NCBI GenBank assembly: GCA_009746045.1 | Contig: RPFO01000027.1 | Coordinates: 1,248,976 to 1,312,975, forward strand | Direction: 5' to 3' | Source: Mesostigma viride | Taxonomy: Eukaryota; Streptophyta; Mesostigmatophyceae; Mesostigmatales; Mesostigmataceae | Length of the DNA stretch: 64,000 bases | Shown: in pieces, positions 59,258-64,000 of the stretch | Numbering within the stretch: position 1 is the stretch's first letter | Layout of the letters: each line of letters opens with the position of its first letter | Position numbers and translations under genes: made by a program | The notes under the pieces: generated by a model | What the model was told of the DNA's origin: nothing | The model's database searches: none | The model's input: only the letters and a program-made list of their open reading frames with translations

Positions 59258-59467
59258 AGGACACGCACTTTGAACTAACCCTAGTCTTACGAAGCAGACT
59301 GGAAATAGTTACTCGTGACAGCTAAACGTCCTAGGACCGTAACTCGAGCTACGGTTACTGAAATGCCAGAGTTATCAGTCCAGCAGAGTTTCATGCACAC
59401 ACAGTCGAAAATTGGCGGGAATCCCAGAAACGTGAAATTTTTTAGCAAAATAGCAGGATTTCAACGA
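59047..59467. other. No gene recognised
   Basis: Sequence flanking LINE copy 2 on its 5' side. Apart from the small open frame entering the LINE, nothing is recognised. Confidence 0.4.
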
Positions 59468-59655
59468 CTCGTACTCGCCGACTTTTTTTAGCCCGAGTAA
59501 GTACTCGTTACTCGTACTCGCCTACTTATTTGAGCTCGAGTACGACTCGTTACTCGTACTCGCCGACTTTTTTTAGCCCGAGTAAGTACTCGTTACTCGT
59601 ACTCGCCTTCTTTTTCTGTCGGTACTCGTGCTCGTTAAAGTATCAGATACTCGAG
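59468..59655. repeat. TACTCG-type tandem array 1
   Basis: Units of about 50-55 bp contain CGTTACTCGTACTCGCC, a T-run and GAGCCCGAGTA. The same family forms array 2 at 61415-61715. Confidence 0.85.
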
Positions 59656-60035
59656 TAGTACACAAGTAGTACTCATGAACCTGAGATGATCGAGTAGTAG
59701 TAGTAGTAGTTGTTGTTGTGTCCCACGCCGCCCAAGGGCAACAGAGAATAGTAGTGCTATGGTGGCCGAGGGCCGGATATATTTAGTATCGGTCGAGTAG
59801 TACTCGAGTAGTACTCATGTTCTGAGGACAATCATCATGGTTGTCACTTGTCATGAATAGCGAGACATTCGACACGGGTCGACACTGGCTGGCCCGGCCT
59901 CACAAGTTCGCAGCCGGCTCGGAAAGGATTATTGTGACAATAAACATTAATATTTTTTGTCTCTTTTCATAAAGTATTGTTATTTTCAGAAATTATATAT
60001 ATATTTGGCCCGTTACTTCATAGGTTTTTTTTTAA
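59656..60035. other. No gene; dispersed motif shared with about 63000
   Basis: GTTGTTGTTGTGTCCCACGCCGC..GGGCAxCAGAGAAT and GTGGCCGAGGGCCGGATATATT occur at about 59708-59790 and again at 63005-63083. This is another short dispersed repeat. Confidence 0.6.
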
Positions 60036-61376
60036 CCCATAGTCCGCTGACCCATTTTTGGCACTTTTATACCCCTGAAAATGAAAAAAATCATAACTTA
60101 CAGGCCACAACTCCAAATACCCCCAACCAAGATGCTAGGAGTATCTACACTTCAAGGGCTTTCAGAATATGCAATAATACCTTGGCTTTGTCAAAGCATT
60201 TGGATGATAGATCCAGTCAAAGCTGGCCAAAAGACGATCTTTTTTCCCCAAGGAAAAGTCTACCCCCCCCTAACTTCCCAGGGAGGGCAGGGAATCTCAA
60301 TACCAACATTGGACAACTTAGTTGGATAGTCCAATGGGGGTTTCCTCGGGTCAGACCACCCGGATAACCCATTACCCCTATATAACGTGCTCATACATGT
60401 GTGTGGGTTACGCGCGTGAAAACAGCTATCTATGACATGCAGCACAATAATGCATTATAACAAGCTATCAAAGGCTGCCAAAAGTGCTGGAATACAAACA
60501 CGTTGCCTACCTGCACTGACGGAGTGGTACACTCCAAAGAAATGCCCAAAACTGGGCACTTTCAGGGCTAATACCACTCTTTACAACAGGCATGGAACTT
60601 GCTGAAATATGCATGGATAAAATCGTCATTCATAATGCATGGGATACGTATTCCGCTGCAAACAACACGCAAATACGTTGTCGTACCTGGCTCGTTCATG
60701 CCCTACCCGGATTCCGCTGGCCGGGACCCTCATATCTCACACATACTGATGCTCTAAAGGCAAAGGCCGCCATAGCCGCATACTTCATGATCCACCATGG
60801 CTACCAGGTCGATGTTCCGTGCAAAGATGGCCACTAAACTAGTCCGCATTCTCAGCAAACGCTGCAGCTGACGTCCCTTACCCAAACTGGATGCCCGGGC
60901 TGGCGCAGATTGCCCGGCCATAGGGAGAAAATCGACCTATGACAAGCTATGACTCATCTGGAACTGACGACCAGGAAAGTCATATTTTCCTACCTGTATT
61001 TTCCTAACCCTATAAATCTGGCGGTGCCTGACCTACGAAAATCATGCATCGTCATTCTGAGCAACATTCTGAACCGTTTCAAGCCGTGAGACGCAAAAAT
61101 TTCGTGACAGCGGCACGTTGTCAGCCATATCTCATTACGCGCGCGCGCGGGCCAAATTTTCCCGCCAAAGTCACGTGATACATTCTCAATGCACGTTGTA
61201 ATTACCAGGCTATGGCGAATATTACCCCCAAACCTATGCATCACCTTCGTCCCTAAGTGTTCCCGGACCCACCGGACCACTGACATCCGTCACAGGTGGC
61301 GCGGCGCTTACGGCGCGGCGCGAAATTCGACCGTTAGTCAAACTACCCGACAGGTCGGGTAGTTTACGGACTATGG
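60036..61376. mobile_element. Possible non-autonomous element with 15-bp terminal inverted repeats
   Basis: TTAACCCATAGTCCG at about 60036-60050 is found inverted at about 61362-61376. Inside the right end is a near-perfect palindrome, AAACTACCCGAC-AG-GTCGGGTAGTTT (about 61339-61364). It lies between the two TACTCG arrays. Small open frames occur but none is recognised, and no target duplication was identified. Confidence 0.35.
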
Positions 61377-61414
61377 GTTAATTTTAGGGAAATTATATCA
61401 GCCAATAGTATCGC

Positions 61415-61715
61415 AGGTACTCGAGTACTACTCGAGTACTACTCGTTACTCGTACTCGCCGGCTTTTTCTGAGCCCGAGTACTATTCGTTACTCGTACTC
61501 GCCGGCTTTTTCTGAGCCCGAGTAGTACTCGTTACTCGTACTCGCCTACTTTTTTGAGCTCGAGTACTACTCGCTACTCGTACTCGCCTTCTTTTTCTGA
61601 GCCCGAGTAGTACTCGGTACTCGTACTCGCCTTCCGTCTTTTTCTGAGCCCGAGTAGTACTCGGTACTCGTACTCGCCGACTTTTTTTAGCCTGAGTAGT
61701 ACTCGGTACTCGTAC
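61415..61715. repeat. TACTCG-type tandem array 2
   Basis: About six units of CGAGTAGTACTCGTTACTCG / TACTCGCCxxCTTTTTCTGAGC. Each unit is internally palindromic (CGAGTACTACTCG). Confidence 0.85.
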
Positions 61716-64000
61716 TCGCTGCCCAAAATCCAGCGTGGACCCAACCCTAGTGGGTAGTATGGATAGTTACTGCAAATAGGAGTCCGAGGGGTTAACCATG
61801 GTACCGGCTCTCGGGCTTGCCGGCGGCGGCCGGCGGGGACCATGGTCCTGGACGCTACCGTGGTACCAGCAGCGTTGGGTGCCGGTTGCGGTCCACGCGC
61901 GCGTCGTGGTTGGACCGCGGGCCCGGCCTTTTTTGTCCGGCGGTGGTGGTTTTTGTGACCGCGGACCCTTGGCCGGCTGGATGCCACCCCTCCTAGTATC
62001 CGGACCATGGTAGCTCGTGCCTGCCTGAGATGTTCATTGGCAAGCGTGGGAGGTGCAACGTGTCACCAGGCTATGATCACGTGACAATGCAATGTTGACA
62101 AAGTGTCAGCAACCTTGGAATGGCATCTCCGCTGGACGCCAGCCTGTGCCACAAATCAGTTACCACCTGCTCCAACATGGCTCCAACGTCAAAAATTTTT
62201 GCACGCGGTTGTCAGCACACATCTGTCAGTCAGTCAGTCGACAGTGAGTCAACACCCCCCCCCACACGTTTTTAAAAGATTGGGGTCCAGCAGTGGTCCA
62301 GGCGACCCACGGGCCGGCAGCGCTTCATTTAGACTTTTTTCCACAGCCGGCACCGTGCCGGCAACAATTTTTCTTGGCCGGTAGCCGGCGAATGCCGGCC
62401 AATAGCCGGCGTAGGCCGGCCACGAGCTGGCCAAGTACCTGGCTCTGTGGACTACTAAGGAGTGTGGAGGCACTGATGGAACGCGGGAATGCTGATCGAT
62501 AAACTTGATAGATGCCGGTTTGAAAACTACCGACACTCCTCACATTGTTTGTTTCACTAAATAATTATGAGGCGCGGCGTCGACCACCTGCAACGATAAA
62601 TAAAACAAAAGATTCTTTCAATTTTTTAAAATAATTATTCCTGAGCGTACTCCCCTGTCGTTTTTCATAGCTACCAAACACTAAACAAAGAAAGTGTAAA
62701 TAAATATTCTTTGACTGCCCAACTGAAGCGCTTCTTTTGCGGTAAAAAACAAAGAATCTCTGGCTGAAAAATGTGCTCAGTTTTACTAGCCGTCAAAAGA
62801 GCAGTGCAGCCTAGTGCAGCCGGCTGGGTAGCCTGGGTTATAAAACAAACAAAGAATTATTAAATTTCGCAGCTAGTTCAACGTTTGTTTGGTAACCAAA
62901 CAAACAAACTAATCACTAATTAATTGGACGGGCACATTAGCACTTGCAACCAATAAAACGCTTTTTTCTAATTCCAAAATGCTAGGGGTGCCGGCGCTGC
63001 GGTGTTGTTGTTGTTGTTCTTGTTGTGTCCCACGCCGCACATGGGCAGCAGAGAATCTACAGTGGCCGAGGGCCGGATATATTAGGCTGCGGTGTAAGTT
63101 GTGTATGTACCTTACAGCATGAGGTGGGCCCCGCCGCCCCGGCACCTAGGAGAGCCAGCCGTCTGGCCGGATCCGCGCCGGGTACTTTTCTCCACAGCCG
63201 GATCCGGCTGCCGGATCCGGACGGATCCGGCTGTAAACGAAGCGCTGCCCACGGGCTGCGATCTTAAACTTGTAGTCAAATCCTGGGCTGACGATCTTAA
63301 AGTTGAGAGCTGTAGGATCTCAAATCTGATGCGTTATACCAGGAGGGGTGACATCTCCAGGCAAAATTTCCTGGATACTAGGGGCCCGTCCCAGGGCCTG
63401 ACTGCTGCGGTAAGCGCCGGCCCCTGAATTGAAATAGGGGCTGGCGAGTAAAACGAGGGTCGGCGGCGGTGGCCCCGTATTACTGGCCCCCAATAGCGCA
63501 GCGCTACGTGGCCGAGCTGCGGCACCACGTGGCAAGATGAGGCACCACGTGGCAAGATGAGGCGCCACGTGGCTTGATGCCGGCATGCCTCTCCGACGAC
63601 AGGCAATTACTGGGCAAGACATATCACAGTACCCTAGTACCATCCGAGCTACTTATGTCGCCAAACTATCTCTGTTGGATATGACCGGCGTGGGATTCCA
63701 ACTAAACTGAACTGAACTGAACTGAACTGGGCAAGACATCTGCAGACTGCATGACAGTATAGCACGGCGCGGCGTGAGGACGGATGCCGACACAGTTTTT
63801 TGTGTAGGCATCCGTAGGCCCGTACATAGCTGGCATCCGGGGCATGGCAAGATGGGACGCCACGTGGCATGATGCGGCATGCCGCGCCTGCTGTACAATA
63901 TGGGGGCCCGAAATCTAGGGCTGGCGGCTGCATAAAAATTCGGCCCCTGGAATCTCCCCTATAGGGGCCGAAAAGATGGGGGCTAGCTAGAATTGGTGCC
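61716..64000. other. Repeat-rich, no gene recognised
   Basis: This stretch contains a CCGG-rich block (62290-62435, GGCCGGTAGCCGGCGAATGC). A related GGATCC/CCGG block lies at 63160-63240; its neighbour GAAGCGCTGCCCACGGGC is inverted relative to 62297-62325. Also seen are three CACCACGTGGCAAGATGAGG-type units (63510-63570, with another at about 63845-63880) and an AACTG microsatellite (63700-63730). No conserved coding sequence was found. Confidence 0.5.

Overview
The window is nuclear DNA from a eukaryote. Its genes are split by GT-AG introns, there are no bacterial-type operons, and most of the sequence is nested retrotransposons. The GC-rich coding exons with long low-complexity inserts, the chromodomain Ty3/gypsy elements, and a LINE with a C-terminal restriction-like endonuclease would fit a green alga or another unicellular alga. 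That assignment is inference and weak.

Host part (1-10448). Two host genes lie on the minus strand. One encodes a DUF167/UPF0235 protein (7578-8507). The other, 7332 down past base 1, encodes a JmjC-type hydroxylase of the TYW5 family, which hydroxylates the wybutosine base of tRNA-Phe. I reconstruct TYW5 exons at 5338-4121, 1926-1774 and 427 to the window edge. The phase-0 CAG|GTGGGT donor and CCCCAG|GTGGTC acceptor join them in frame, and all three iron ligands fall in these exons. The 2.2 kb intron between the first two carries degenerate extra copies of both flanking exon edges. Upstream in the same gene region, ORF 5200-7332 begins with a TYW2-like segment (tentative).

Transposon part (10449-54462). 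Element A (10454-25915, minus) is a young LTR element: TSD CAGGG and near-identical LTRs. It keeps a leader ORF and gag, has a protease whose catalytic Asp is mutated, and has no recognisable RT or integrase. It was hit by a LINE (about 17185-20628) and by a second LTR element, E (20886-24328, TSD CTAGA). Element B (26071-54462, plus) is a Ty3/gypsy chromovirus with an intact 1,397-codon pol. Element C (27685-42010, minus, TSD CCATA) is another chromovirus, inserted inside B between B's leader ORF and its gag. A block with an unusual truncated RT (51470-53683) lies in the 3' part of B.

Main observation. All three Ty3-type elements carry a separate small ORF (about 119-142 aa) between primer-binding site and gag. 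I read it as an RNase H1 hybrid-binding (viroplasmin-like, Cauli_VI) domain. In A it becomes visible only after mentally removing element E. B and C also share an ORF downstream of pol with a conserved C-terminal domain I do not recognise. The layout is LTR - HBD ORF - gag - PR/RT/RH/IN/chromodomain - ORF3 - LTR; A is a derivative without most of pol.

Right part (54463-64000). A second, 5'-truncated LINE copy (55436-59031, minus, 15-bp TSD) was itself invaded by two head-to-tail copies of an unknown element separated by the trinucleotide ATT. The remainder is repeats: two TACTCG-type arrays, a possible short-TIR element and several short tandem families. No host gene was recognised there.

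Many otherwise well-conserved ORFs are broken by single indels, often in homopolymers. True decay and assembly errors cannot be separated from one sequence.
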